A stretch of 64,000 bases of DNA from assembly GCA_965539935.1 (NCBI GenBank), contig CBETVX010000005.1, positions 13,262-77,261 on the forward strand, in the 5' to 3' direction. The notes below the pieces were generated by a model. That model made no database searches. It worked only from the letters and a program-made list of their open reading frames with translations, and was not told the DNA's origin. Position 1 is the first letter of the stretch; each line of letters starts with the position of its first letter. The stretch is from CBETVX01 sp965539935 (lineage in GTDB: Bacteria; Bacillota; Clostridia; Peptostreptococcales; Caminicellaceae). Below, one piece after another: positions 28,769-38,207 of this stretch. The translations under genes were made by a program, and so were the position numbers.

Positions 28769-29626
28769 CTATGCCTTTATCCTATCTTGATATTTATTTC
28801 TTAATAGAATTGCAGTTAAATTCATTACAATTAGCACTAAGAGAAGTACTAGTATTCCAGCTGCTGCAACAAACTGAAATTCAAGCTTTGGCATTGAGGC
28901 CCATGTGAAAATTTGTAGCGGCAGAGTTGTGAATTCATCAAATACACTTGTTGGACTAAACCAAATTCCTGCTGCTCCACCAACAACTACTAAAGGAGCT
29001 GCTTCACCTATTGCTCTAGATACTGCCAATATACTTCCAGTTAATATACCTGGCATGGAATATGGAAGAATAACTTCCCGTACAGTTTCCCATTTAGTAG
29101 CACCAAGGGCATAGGAAGCATGCTTCAAACTTTTAGGAACTGTTTTTAAAGCTTCCTGGGCCGAAACTATTATTATTGGCAATATTAATAAAGCCATTGT
29201 CAAGCTAGCTGCTATAATAGTTCTACCTAAATTTAAAAAACGTACAAAAACTGATAATCCCAGTATCCCATATACTATGGCAGGAACACCAGCAAGGTTA
29301 CTAATATTTACTTTGATTAAATCATTGAACTTATTATTTGTGGCGTACTCTTCTAAATATATTGCTCCACTTACTCCTAAGGGAAATGCTATAGCCATGG
29401 TTAATCCAATGACCCATAATGATCCGAAAAGTCCAGCCTTAATCCCTGATTTTTCTGGGAATCTTGAGGTATAGTTATTTAAGAAATCCCAATTTAAGTA
29501 CCCAATACCTTTTTTAAATATATCTATAAATAAGAAGGCTAACATGAAAATGCTAAATAATATACAAGCCACCAATATACCATGAAAGATACTATTTATT
29601 TTTTTTCTCTTTTTTATATTCCCCAT
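28769..29626 (-). CDS. pstA: Phosphate ABC transporter permease PstA
   Basis: The 285-aa inner-membrane permease has six spans and the ABC permease EAA loop (EALKTVPKSLKHASYALGATKWETVREVILP read in parts), which docks on PstB. The start overlaps the pstC stop as TAATG, a sign of translational coupling. It pairs with PstC to form the channel. Confidence 0.97.
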   Translation of the reverse strand: MGNIKKRKKINSIFHGILVACILFSIFMLAFLFIDIFKKGIGYLNWDFLNNYTSRFPEKSGIKAGLFGSLWVIGLTMAIAFPLGVSGAIYLEEYATNNKFNDLIKVNISNLAGVPAIVYGILGLSVFVRFLNLGRTIIAASLTMALLILPIIIVSAQEALKTVPKSLKHASYALGATKWETVREVILPYSMPGILTGSILAVSRAIGEAAPLVVVGGAAGIWFSPTSVFDEFTTLPLQIFTWASMPKLEFQFVAAAGILVLLLVLIVMNLTAILLRNKYQDRIKA

Positions 29627-30516
29627 TAATAATCCTCCTTAAATCGTCTTACTATATATCTAGAAATATAATTCATAGTTAGTGTAATAACAAATAACAA
29701 CATAGCAACAGCAAATAAACTCTGTGATTCTATAGAACCTTGTACAACATCACCACTTGTTATTTGTACTATAAACCCTGTCATAGTTTGAATACTTTCA
29801 AGAGGATTAAGGGTTAATTTAGGGGTTGACCCTGCGGCTAATGCAACAATCATGGTTTCTCCTATGGCCCTTGATATTGCAAGTATAAATGAAGATATTA
29901 TACCTGAAAATGCAGCAGGTATTACCACCCCTTGAACTACTTCTAACTTAGTAAGTCCCAAGGCATATGCTCCCTCCCGTAGACTGCTTGGCACTGCTTT
30001 CATAGCATCTTCACTTAAGGAAAGTACCATAGGCATAGTCATAATTCCTACAGCTATAGAAGCACTAAGGCCATTATATATACTAGTTTCAGGAAATATA
30101 TTTCTAATAATTGGGGTAATAGTATTAAGGGCAAAATAACCATATACTATTGATGGAATACCAGCTAGTACTTCTAGAATCGGTTTAATAACCCTTCTTA
30201 CCTTTTTATGAGCATATTCACTTAAATATATGGCACTAAATAATCCAATGGGAATTGATATTAAAGAAGAAAAAAATACAATTAAAAAAGTGCCACCAAC
30301 AAGTGGTAATATACCAAAATACTGTGGTTTAAAAAGTGGTGTCCATTTAGTACCAGTTAAAAAATCTAAAATAGGCACTTGTTTAAAAAACAGTATACTT
30401 TCACCCATCAAAGTAAATAAAATACTTACGGTAATTAATACAGATACTGAACCTAAGACAGTAAACATATGTTTTATTATTTTTTCCTTGATCTTTTTAC
30501 TACTTTTATTATTCAT
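29626..30516 (-). CDS. pstC: Phosphate ABC transporter permease PstC
   Basis: The 296-aa permease has six spans and the conserved EAA loop (AMKAVPSSLREGAYALG). I set the start at ATG 30516 (MNNKSSKKIK), seven nt after a GGGGGG; a start 24 bp earlier would put this site inside the gene. It lies downstream of pstS across an intergenic stem-loop that likely lowers its expression relative to the binding protein. Confidence 0.96.
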   Translation of the reverse strand: MNNKSSKKIKEKIIKHMFTVLGSVSVLITVSILFTLMGESILFFKQVPILDFLTGTKWTPLFKPQYFGILPLVGGTFLIVFFSSLISIPIGLFSAIYLSEYAHKKVRRVIKPILEVLAGIPSIVYGYFALNTITPIIRNIFPETSIYNGLSASIAVGIMTMPMVLSLSEDAMKAVPSSLREGAYALGLTKLEVVQGVVIPAAFSGIISSFILAISRAIGETMIVALAAGSTPKLTLNPLESIQTMTGFIVQITSGDVVQGSIESQSLFAVAMLLFVITLTMNYISRYIVRRFKEDY

Positions 30517-30540
30517 TATATTTCCCCCCAAACATGGCAA

Positions 30541-30565
30541 TAAAAGGGCCTAGGAAGCCCTTTTA
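30541..30565 (-). terminator. Stem-loop between pstS and pstC (partial terminator)
   Basis: TAAAAGGGC and GCCCTTTTA form a perfect 9-bp stem with a 7-nt loop; a TTTTATT run follows on the minus strand. It ends 24 bp before the pstC start codon. Such an element after pstS would let most transcripts stop and some continue into pstCAB-phoU. Confidence 0.7.
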
Positions 30566-30621
30566 GAACCTGTTTTGCTTAACTATTATTTAAGTATGTA
30601 TTATTATACTTATTAATATAG

Positions 30622-31596
30622 TTAAAGTCCTAAATCTTCAAGTTGTTGAGTATATTTTTCTTCTGGAACTTTTACATATCCTACTGATGGAATTACTTCT
30701 TTTCCTTCTGTTAAATAGTATTTTACAAACTCTGCTACTTCTGGTCTTTCTAAACTCTCTAAGTTAGGATAAATAAATATTGGTCTTGAAAGTGGTGAGT
30801 AGCTTCCATCTTCAATAGTTGTTTGTGTAGGAAGTACTGGGCCATTTCCACCATCTATAGCAACTGCCTTTAGTTTGTCAGTATTCTCAACATAGTAGGC
30901 ATATCCAAAGAATCCTAAAGCATATTTATCTCCTGCAATACCTGTAACTAATACATTATCATCTTCACTTGCTGTATAATCAGGTCTTATGTTTCCACCT
31001 TCACCGTTAATTTCTTCAGTAAAGTAATCAAATGTTCCTGAATCTGATCCTGGACCATAAAGTTTTATTTCTTCATCTGGCCATTCCGCTTTTACATCTT
31101 TCCATGTCTTAACTTTGCTATCTTTGTTCCATATCATATTTAACTCTTCAACAGTTAAGGAATCAACCCAATCATTAGCTGGATTGACAAGTACTGATAA
31201 TCCATCATATGCTACAACTATCTCTTTAAACTGTATTCCTGCTTCTTCAGCAGCTTCCTTTTCTTCATCTTTTATTGGTCTAGATGCGTCACTAATATCT
31301 GTTTCCTTTGCTATAAACTTTTTAAATCCTCCACCTGTTCCTGATACACCAACAGTAACCCTTACTTCTGGATGAATCTTTTGGAATTCTTCAGCCACAG
31401 CCATTGTTATAGGATATACTGTGCTTGACCCATCAATAGCTATAGAACCTGCTAATGTTTCTTCCTGTTGACTTGATTCCTTTGACTCATTTGATGGAGC
31501 TGATTCACTAGTTGTCTTACTTCCACATCCTGCTAATAAACCTATTGATAAAATACTTACTAATAAAAGAGCAATTATTTTTTTCTTCGCCTTCAT
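30622..31596 (-). CDS. pstS: Phosphate-binding lipoprotein PstS
   Basis: PstS captures phosphate outside the membrane. It has a lipoprotein signal ending LLAGC, then a Ser/Glu-rich linker and the phosphate-binding fold with DGSSTVYPIT, GVSGTGGGFKKF and GSDSGTFDYF, whose Ser/Thr/Arg residues hold phosphate. I chose ATG 31596 (MKAKKKIIAL), 7-8 nt after GGGAG; the ATG two codons earlier is too close to that site. The 324-aa protein is the first gene of the operon, behind a clear Pho box. Confidence 0.96.
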   Translation of the reverse strand: MKAKKKIIALLLVSILSIGLLAGCGSKTTSESAPSNESKESSQQEETLAGSIAIDGSSTVYPITMAVAEEFQKIHPEVRVTVGVSGTGGGFKKFIAKETDISDASRPIKDEEKEAAEEAGIQFKEIVVAYDGLSVLVNPANDWVDSLTVEELNMIWNKDSKVKTWKDVKAEWPDEEIKLYGPGSDSGTFDYFTEEINGEGGNIRPDYTASEDDNVLVTGIAGDKYALGFFGYAYYVENTDKLKAVAIDGGNGPVLPTQTTIEDGSYSPLSRPIFIYPNLESLERPEVAEFVKYYLTEGKEVIPSVGYVKVPEEKYTQQLEDLGL

Positions 31597-31678
31597 ATAC
31601 ATTCTCCCTTCATTTCCTATACTTATTTATGCCTCATATATAAAATATCATTATTATTTCCATAGTTTGTTATGGAGC

Positions 31679-31719
31679 TGTTAATATAACGTTAAGGAAA
31701 TGTTAAGTAGAAATGTTAA
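31679..31719 (-). promoter_or_regulatory. PhoP box (four TTAACA-type repeats) upstream of pstS
   Basis: On the minus strand TTAACA occurs at 31719-31714, 31706-31701 and 31684-31679, with TTAACG at 31695-31690. The repeat starts are 13, 11 and 11 bp apart. Direct TTAACA-like repeats with 11-bp spacing are the known PhoP-binding pattern of Gram-positive bacteria. The array ends 82 bp before the pstS start, as expected for an activator site. Confidence 0.85.
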
Positions 31720-31766
31720 GTAAAAAATTCTTGAAATTTTTCATAGATAAATTTTTTAATCTTTCT

Positions 31767-34010
31767 TTACTTACTTTCAAAATATGAAATACACCTTCTT
31801 AAATTATTAGATAACGAATTTAACTCTGCAGCATTACTATTTAATTCATTTAATATGTCAAATTGATGATTTATCCCCTTACTCATAGTGACTGAAGTCT
31901 CTGCAGTCTGTTGGGCAATTGATGATATATGAGAAAAGGATTGAATAATTTCTTCTTTACTTTTATTTACCATATCTATATCTTCAATAATATGGGTCAT
32001 TTCTTCAGCCATATTTTTAATTGAAGTAATTATTGACTTAAAGGCCTTTTCTGTATCTAAAGCAGCATTATTTTGTTTTTCTATGATATTTTCACTGGTC
32101 ATTACAACATTTTCAACTTTGTTAGTCTTATATGTTATTTCTTCAATTATTTCTCTTATATAATTTGATTCTTCTGAAACCTGTTCAGCTAATTTTCTGA
32201 TTTCATGGGCCACAACTGCAAAACTATTTCCAGCCGAACCAGCCCTAGCTGCCTCAATAGCTGCATTTAATGCCAACAGATTAGTTTGTCTAGATATATT
32301 ATTTATTGTTTCATTAACTTTAATTATTTTAGCTATTTCATACTTTAATAGGGCTACTTCATTATGTACTTTCTTTGAAACTTCAAAGCTTTCTATAGAA
32401 TAAGATTTCAACTCATTTACCTGTATTAAGCCAGAATTTACTATTTTATCTGTTTTATTATGGGTTTCAATTATAGTCTTAGAATAATCCTTTGTTTTTT
32501 GTATTGTTTCCGATAAGGATTTAAGATTCTCAAGGCTTATATCTACATCACTGGCTTGTTCCTTTGATCCTATTTCTATTTCCCCTGCTACTTCTTTTAT
32601 ATCCTCTGTAAAATGATATACTTCTTCAGAAATAACAGTTAATTTATTTGAAGCATCAGACACTTCAATTGATGCCTTAGTCATACTATCGATAAGAATT
32701 TTAATTTCATTAATCATATTATTAAAACTATCGTTTAAAACCCCTATTTCACCACTAGTATGAAAATCAGCCTTATTGTCTAAATCTCCTTCTGAAACAC
32801 TTTTCATAATATAGGCTAGACCTTTTATAGGTTCTACTATACTATTTGAATATATAAAAGAAACAAGTACACAGATCAAAGATAATACAGTCACAATAAT
32901 GATAATAAATTTCTTAATAGTATTTATTGTATCATTGTACTCTTGTTGATTAATGGCAGTCACTACTATCCAATTTGCCCAATCTAGTTTTTGATAGGAT
33001 GCTACTTTCTTTACGTCATCATATGTATATCTACCAAAGTTATTTTTAAGTTTTCCCTCTCTCATCATATTGTCAGCTTCACTTTGTATAAGGTTATTTT
33101 CAATGGTTTTAAATAAATATTCTTCATCTTCATGATATATTACGGTCTTAGAATCATCTACTACATAAACCATACCACTTTCTCCAATTTTCAAGGTTTC
33201 AAGAGGTTTCATAAATTCCTCTAAATCAAACAAAATAACTATTACTCCCAATTGATCAGATAAAGTATTTATAGATTTTGCTATAGGAATAACATGTCTT
33301 CCTGTTATTGTAGATTTATATGTCTTTCCAATAAAAAATTCATTATTTCCTGAGACTATTTCTTTGAAGTAGTTTTCATTTGAAATATTAGTCCCTGTAT
33401 ATTGTTCCCTAAAAGCAGAACCATCGGCTATTATTTCTCCCTTCATATCTGATATAAAAATCGTTTGATATAATCCATCTGAATTTTTCACTACATTTTT
33501 TAATGATAATAAAACGGTATTGAGCCATCTAGCATCATTTAAATTTCCATCTTTTATATCATCTAATAATACCAACATATCCGATTGGGAAGATAATGCA
33601 CTTAGGGTTGTTTCTGTATTACTTATTGTTATATCTAAACTCTTTTTTGCTCCATCTGAATAGGCTTTTAACATCTCTTTTTGATCAACATCTAATTTTG
33701 AACTTACATTGGTATAAATAAAAATCCCCATAGAAATAACTGGCAAAATAGAAATAAGGAAAAAAACTAGTAAAATTTGTGTTCTTAGGGACATGTTTGA
33801 TTTTTTAAGATTTTTATTTTGTAATCTAAATATTTCTTTTATAGGATTAAATATTTTTCTAAATATCCTACCATCATGAATTCCTTTCATACCTTTAAAA
33901 TCTAATTTTCTTAATGGCTTATTATTAAAGAACTTGTGCAAAAAATGATTGTTTTTTTTCTCTATTTTTACATTCTTTAATTCTTTCTTATTTTGATAAA
34001 TGGGATCCAT
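31767..34010 (-). CDS. Methyl-accepting chemotaxis protein with dCache-type sensor
   Basis: The 747 aa contain a first span at about 78-100, an extracellular dCache-like sensor (about 105-365, with [17 protein letters not shown] and [11 protein letters not shown]), a second span at about 367-388, a HAMP domain (about 390-445) and the cytoplasmic signalling domain with [20 protein letters not shown] around 570-590. It relays ligand binding to CheA/CheW, which are not in the window. The unusual part is a basic, about 75-residue cytoplasmic extension before the first span; the start at 34010 has a GGAGG 6 nt before it, so the extension seems real. Confidence 0.92.
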   Translation of the reverse strand: MDPIYQNKKELKNVKIEKKNNHFLHKFFNNKPLRKLDFKGMKGIHDGRIFRKIFNPIKEIFRLQNKNLKKSNMSLRTQILLVFFLISILPVISMGIFIYTNVSSKLDVDQKEMLKAYSDGAKKSLDITISNTETTLSALSSQSDMLVLLDDIKDGNLNDARWLNTVLLSLKNVVKNSDGLYQTIFISDMKGEIIADGSAFREQYTGTNISNENYFKEIVSGNNEFFIGKTYKSTITGRHVIPIAKSINTLSDQLGVIVILFDLEEFMKPLETLKIGESGMVYVVDDSKTVIYHEDEEYLFKTIENNLIQSEADNMMREGKLKNNFGRYTYDDVKKVASYQKLDWANWIVVTAINQQEYNDTINTIKKFIIIIVTVLSLICVLVSFIYSNSIVEPIKGLAYIMKSVSEGDLDNKADFHTSGEIGVLNDSFNNMINEIKILIDSMTKASIEVSDASNKLTVISEEVYHFTEDIKEVAGEIEIGSKEQASDVDISLENLKSLSETIQKTKDYSKTIIETHNKTDKIVNSGLIQVNELKSYSIESFEVSKKVHNEVALLKYEIAKIIKVNETINNISRQTNLLALNAAIEAARAGSAGNSFAVVAHEIRKLAEQVSEESNYIREIIEEITYKTNKVENVVMTSENIIEKQNNAALDTEKAFKSIITSIKNMAEEMTHIIEDIDMVNKSKEEIIQSFSHISSIAQQTAETSVTMSKGINHQFDILNELNSNAAELNSLSNNLRRCISYFESK

Positions 34011-34141
34011 TTTTTCCTCCTATCCTTTTATTATTTACTAATAATATTTAGTAAAAAGATTTGCTTATTTTACAGCTATACTGGTACTTAAATTTTATAT
34101 TACTCATACCTAATATTGGTTAAATCGCTGTTAAAATTTGC

Positions 34142-34183
34142 GAAAAAAAAGCTAGTATTAAGATTTATCCTCTTAACACTAGC
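34142..34183 (-). terminator. Terminator of the LysM gene
   Basis: GCTAGTATTAAGA and TCTTAACACTAGC pair (13 positions, one mismatch) around a 7-nt loop; on the minus strand a T8 run follows. It lies 25 bp after the stop codon. Confidence 0.85.
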
Positions 34184-34208
34184 TAAGGTCACTAGATTTA
34201 ACTATTAT

Positions 34209-35468
34209 TTATTTCTGACCTGCTGCTATTTTTACATTATTTTGATGGGTTGAATCTATTTGTCCATCTATATGTCTAGTACTATTTTTAAAGTGTAAAT
34301 CAAAGTGTCCATCCATATTATTTCCCTTTATATAATCATAATTAGTTCCTTCTCCATAGTCCCCACTTCTCCAGGATGTATATTCACCTGCTGGTGCATT
34401 TTCGTTTCCTGCGTGGGGCATACCTGCCATACTGGCAGCAATTTTTCTTCCATTATACTCAATTATAACTGGTCTTTTTTCCCAGCTATAACTACCACCA
34501 AATATCTCTAAATATATACTTGTATCTTCCGCAGTTAAAGTTTCGGTATCCGAATGATTTGCTCCTATAGTTCTCTTTGCCATAAAGGATTTTCCCGTAT
34601 AAAAATCTGTTATTTTAAATACTGAACCTATAGGTACTACATACTGGGCCTGGGTCCACCAATCTAAATATTCACCATATTGCTCTCCTGGAGTACTAGT
34701 TATAGGTATATTGTATACTGGGATTTTCACAGTATCTCCTATGTTAAGTACCGTATTATCATTTGCTCCGTTTGCTTCATATAGGTCATTTACTTGAACT
34801 CCAAAATCATTAGCTATTGTCCAGTAGGTATCTCCTTCTTTAACAGTATAATACTCATAGGTAATATATGGCTGTGATGAGCTTGAATTTGTATAAGATT
34901 CCATTCCCACTATACTAGTTGTTTCTTGGCCATTATTTCCAGTAGGTATTATAATTTCATCACCTACTTCTAGATAATCATTTTTCTCAGCATTATTAGC
35001 TTCTAATAAATCTATGGTAGTTATGCCATACTTTTCAGCAATCTTCCAATAGGTTTCTCCCCACTGAACTATATGGATTTTGTTACCTTGAGGAACTATA
35101 ACAATATCCCCTACTTCTAAATATGAATTTGAACCAGCATTATTTGCTCTAATTATCTCATCTGTACTTATCCCAAATTTTTCGGCGATTTTCCAGTATG
35201 TATCGCCATTGACTACTGTATATAATATCTTTTCATTGGAATCATAGGGTAAAAGTATAGTTTGTCCAACTTCAAGATATGAGCTGTTTTTATCTGAATT
35301 AGTATCTAAGAGCTCTTCTAAATCTATATCATATCTATCACTTATCTTCCAGTAGGTATCTCCACTCTTTATTTGATAGTAAGCAGTTCCTGCAAAACTT
35401 AATAAACTACTTTGAGCAAAGATTGATAAACCTATTAAGCCACCCGCTATTATCTTTTTTATTTTCAA
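34209..35468 (-). CDS. Secreted protein with four LysM repeats and an uncharacterised His-rich C-terminal domain
   Basis: The 419-aa protein has a signal peptide (1-27) and four LysM modules at about 30-74, 82-126, 131-175 and 206-250, each with a G(D/E)TYW(K/T)I motif, which bind peptidoglycan. The last 150 residues form a separate domain with a run of histidines (H305, H362, H388, H392, H399, H408) and motifs GANHSDTETLT, ASMAGMPHAG and NNMDGHFDLHF. I have seen similar domains in clostridial LysM proteins but know no assigned activity; the pattern could be a metal site or a lytic enzyme. The start is TTG 35468 after GGAGG. Tandem Spo0A-like boxes lie 45-62 bp upstream, suggesting sporulation-phase control. 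Confidence 0.85.
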   Translation of the reverse strand: MKIKKIIAGGLIGLSIFAQSSLLSFAGTAYYQIKSGDTYWKISDRYDIDLEELLDTNSDKNSSYLEVGQTILLPYDSNEKILYTVVNGDTYWKIAEKFGISTDEIIRANNAGSNSYLEVGDIVIVPQGNKIHIVQWGETYWKIAEKYGITTIDLLEANNAEKNDYLEVGDEIIIPTGNNGQETTSIVGMESYTNSSSSQPYITYEYYTVKEGDTYWTIANDFGVQVNDLYEANGANDNTVLNIGDTVKIPVYNIPITSTPGEQYGEYLDWWTQAQYVVPIGSVFKITDFYTGKSFMAKRTIGANHSDTETLTAEDTSIYLEIFGGSYSWEKRPVIIEYNGRKIAASMAGMPHAGNENAPAGEYTSWRSGDYGEGTNYDYIKGNNMDGHFDLHFKNSTRHIDGQIDSTHQNNVKIAAGQK

Positions 35469-35512
35469 TTACATTCCTCCCATAGTTTTAATATTTTGCA
35501 CTATATATCACA

Positions 35513-35530
35513 TTCGACAAATTTCGACAT
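35513..35530 (-). promoter_or_regulatory. Tandem Spo0A (0A) boxes upstream of the LysM gene
   Basis: On the minus strand ATGTCGAA (35530-35523) and TTGTCGAA (35520-35513) form a direct repeat with 10-bp spacing. The Spo0A core is TGTCGAA. One box is perfect and the other nearly so. They lie where a -35 region would be for the TTG start at 35468. Confidence 0.65.
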
Positions 35531-35796
35531 TTCCCTTGATGTAATTTTTTCCAAAAATATAACAAGGAATTTGTCTTTTCTTTTTAATACAAAAAGTCAA
35601 AGAACAAAGACGCCTTACGACGCTTTGTTAGTTCTTAGTTCGTAGTTAGTAGGCTTTGGTCAAATCTTATAGGTCGATAAAAGCAATAAAAAACCAATTT
35701 TTCACTGGTAATGATTTGTAATTTATTGTATGCCTCAAATTTATTTGAATTGTTAACTATAATTTTTTGTGAAAAAGGTTTGAGTTTCTATACAAT
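35531..35796. other. Intergenic region between the prcB-like gene and the LysM gene, with an imperfect hairpin
   Basis: This is the rest of the 353-bp gap. I see no gene. AGAACAAAG at 35601-35609 can pair with CTTTGTT plus GTTCT at 35623-35635, and the word GACGCTTTGTT also occurs in the hairpin at 412-441, so the two may be copies of a small dispersed element. The remainder is AT-rich. Confidence 0.35.
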
Positions 35797-35818
35797 AAAA
35801 AACGACCTTCTTAGGTCG
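35797..35818 (-). terminator. Terminator of the prcB-like gene
   Basis: CGACCT and AGGTCG form a 6-bp stem with a TCTT loop, followed on the minus strand by T6ATTG. It lies just after the stop codon at 35822. Confidence 0.75.
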
Positions 35819-35821
35819 CCA

Positions 35822-36283
35822 TTAATCTTGATATTTTGTTTTTAATTCAATTCTATATGGTAATTCATTTAGATTAGTTTTAACTACGGTATAAGGATAT
35901 GTAATAGCTTCAGTTACCACTTCTCCAGGCTCAGGATCCTTATATTCAGCATATACTACCAATTTAAATTTTTCATCTTCCATTATTTTTTCAATCTTAT
36001 CTATATTAACTGTATATCCTCCAGTAGGCTTTTCTCCCCTAGTTACTATTACATAAATTTCTTCATCAATTTTACAAGCTAAAGCCCTCTCAAGATTTTG
36101 ATATCTTGGCAGTATATCTTTGATTTTTTGAGGTATCTCTTCTTCACTTAATACATCGAATTTGATGTATTTACTATCATCAGTAAAATGTTTATAGGTC
36201 ATTGTCCCACTTACCAAAACTAATATTACTACGACTGCAATAGCAAGGTTCTTTTTGGTTACCATATTTTTAAGCTTCTCCAT
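35822..36283 (-). CDS. Membrane-anchored PrcB C-terminal-domain protein
   Basis: The 153-aa protein has one N-terminal membrane anchor (about 13-30) and an extracellular domain with the PrcB_C pattern (IVTRGEKPTGGYTVNIDKI, then a beta-rich tail). PrcB was named as a subunit of a treponemal protease complex; in Firmicutes these small proteins are often uncharacterised. It is the last gene of the cluster murJ-DUF5693-csaB-tagA-prcB, 87 bp after tagA, so it may be part of the same envelope function. No catalytic residues are seen. Confidence 0.75.
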   Translation of the reverse strand: MEKLKNMVTKKNLAIAVVVILVLVSGTMTYKHFTDDSKYIKFDVLSEEEIPQKIKDILPRYQNLERALACKIDEEIYVIVTRGEKPTGGYTVNIDKIEKIMEDEKFKLVVYAEYKDPEPGEVVTEAITYPYTVVKTNLNELPYRIELKTKYQD

Positions 36284-36370
36284 AAACTACCCCCTCTTTC
36301 CATATATTGCTTAGTTATTAAATAGTATTCAAGAAGGGGTACAAATATTCTAAAAATGTTAAATCTGGAT

Positions 36371-37102
36371 TTAACTAATGTCTTTGCTAAGTATTACTTT
36401 AATAAGAAACTTCGGAAGTACCATCATTCTCTTGATTCTCCATGGCTCCTTTAGAAGTCTATAAAACCACTCTAAACCTAGATTTTGAAATATTTTAGGT
36501 GCTCTTTTTGCAGTGCCTGCCCATACGTCAACACTTCCTCCTACACCCATAGCAACACTAACATTTAATAGCTTTTTATTTTTATATATCCATTTTTCTT
36601 GCCTTGGTGAACCTAGGGCTACAAATAAAACATCTGGCTTTAATTCATTAATTTTATCTATTATTTTTTGTTCATCCTTAGAGTCAAAATATCCATGATG
36701 GGAACCTTTAATCTTTATATTAGGATAAACATCTGAAATACTATTGCATGCAATTTCTGCAACTCCAGGCTTTCCACCTAAAACATAAATAGATTTCCTG
36801 GTATTATTACAGAATTTAAGGATTTTATCCATCATGTCCACACCTGTAACTCGTTGAATTAAACCTAATCTATGTATCTTTGAAGCAATTATTAATCCAA
36901 TTCCATCGGGTATATTCATATCAGAGCTTAACAATACTTCCCTGAGCTCATCGTCTTCAATGGCTTTCATAACGATTTCAGTATTAGGTGTGAAGATCAT
37001 AGCAAACCTTTCCCTATCTAATAATACCTTAAATCTTTCAAAGGCACTTTCTATTGTAACCATATCAATAGGAGTACCAAAAATTTTTGTTGTTTTACGC
37101 AT
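36371..37102 (-). CDS. WecB/TagA/CpsF family glycosyltransferase
   Basis: The 243-aa enzyme belongs to GT26, which transfers N-acetylmannosamine(-uronate)-like sugars onto a lipid-linked carrier in teichoic-acid or secondary wall polymer synthesis. The motifs are MIFTPNTEIVMKA, IPDGIGLI, RVTGVDMMD, YVLGGKPGV, LFVALGSPRQEKWI and GVGGSVDVWAGTAKRAP. I use ATG 37102, which has GGAGG 6 nt before it; a TTG 12 bp earlier does not. Directly before it lies csaB, so both probably act on one polymer. Family is certain; the exact sugar is not. Confidence 0.93.
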   Translation of the reverse strand: MRKTTKIFGTPIDMVTIESAFERFKVLLDRERFAMIFTPNTEIVMKAIEDDELREVLLSSDMNIPDGIGLIIASKIHRLGLIQRVTGVDMMDKILKFCNNTRKSIYVLGGKPGVAEIACNSISDVYPNIKIKGSHHGYFDSKDEQKIIDKINELKPDVLFVALGSPRQEKWIYKNKKLLNVSVAMGVGGSVDVWAGTAKRAPKIFQNLGLEWFYRLLKEPWRIKRMMVLPKFLIKVILSKDIS

Positions 37103-37115
37103 ATTTGCCTCCAAT

Positions 37116-38207
37116 TCACAGTAATTTTTTTACTATTTCTGCATTAATAGATATTTTATTTCTTAGCTCAATTACTTTATTTTTAAGACATTCTTTATAA
37201 CTTTCATTATTATTCAATATCTCATAAATACCCTCAATCAATATCCTACTAGATAAATTATCAATATCACAAAGACTTTCTTTATTTAATGTATCCATAA
37301 AATAATCTATTTTAGGGTCATAGGATATTCCTATCATAGGAACATTTGCAACAGCTGCAAAAATTAAGGAGTGCAGTCTTACACCTACTAATAAATCTAA
37401 ATTCTCAAATATACTCAATATTTCTTTACTATTATATCTATATTTTAGAAATATTACTTTATTCCCTAACACTTTACATAAATCATTATTTATTTCCATA
37501 TCTTCACTATAATGAAAGGGTATAAATACAATATTTGCATTTAACTCCTTGTTTAATTTTTCTACAGTTTCTATCAAAATCCTCTTTATTTTAGGGGTAT
37601 AATTTTTACCTCTAAAGGCAAATCCTATAGTGGGTTTCATAGGATCAAAACTTGAGTCATAGGTTTGTAGAATCCTTAATCCACTTTCTTTATCTATCCT
37701 ATCCATGCTCATAACAGGGTCAGCAGTTACTTGTATTTTTTTACTATTAACCCCCATCTCAACTAAGTCCTTCTTAGAATTATAGTCCCTAACTGTTATA
37801 TAATTAACCTTATTAAGTAAAAACTTAGTAAGCCATTTATGAAATTCCTTATTAATAGGCCCTATACCTTGACTATAAACCATAACCTTTTTTCTCATGA
37901 TAAGGCCTATAGCAATAATACCTAAGTAGTAGTTAATACTTTTTTTGCTTGTAATATCCTGTAATAAACTACCTCCGCCACTTAGTAAGATATCTGTATT
38001 TGCCATAGCCTTAATTATTTTAAATACATTCTTCCTATTGATACTTTTTACACCATACTTTTCTGATGTAATCTTAGGATCGGCAGACAGAACTGTTATT
38101 TCCACATTATTTATATTCCTATTTAGATTTTTTACTATAGCCTCTAGTATTGCTTCATCTCCTAAATTCTTAAACCCATAGTACCCCGATATTAAAATCC
38201 TATGCAT
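37116..38207 (-). CDS. csaB: Polysaccharide pyruvyl transferase CsaB
   Basis: CsaB adds pyruvate ketals to the secondary wall polymer, which is the anchor for proteins with SLH domains. The 363 aa show the family motifs GYYGFKNLGDEAILEAIV near the start, DILLSGGGSLLQD, KVMVYSQGIGP, ITVRDYNSKKDL and GVRLHSLIFAAVANVP. The start shares a TAATG junction with the preceding DUF5693 stop. No SLH protein or S-layer protein is in the window, but this gene implies the genome has some. Confidence 0.94.
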   Translation of the reverse strand: MHRILISGYYGFKNLGDEAILEAIVKNLNRNINNVEITVLSADPKITSEKYGVKSINRKNVFKIIKAMANTDILLSGGGSLLQDITSKKSINYYLGIIAIGLIMRKKVMVYSQGIGPINKEFHKWLTKFLLNKVNYITVRDYNSKKDLVEMGVNSKKIQVTADPVMSMDRIDKESGLRILQTYDSSFDPMKPTIGFAFRGKNYTPKIKRILIETVEKLNKELNANIVFIPFHYSEDMEINNDLCKVLGNKVIFLKYRYNSKEILSIFENLDLLVGVRLHSLIFAAVANVPMIGISYDPKIDYFMDTLNKESLCDIDNLSSRILIEGIYEILNNNESYKECLKNKVIELRNKISINAEIVKKLL

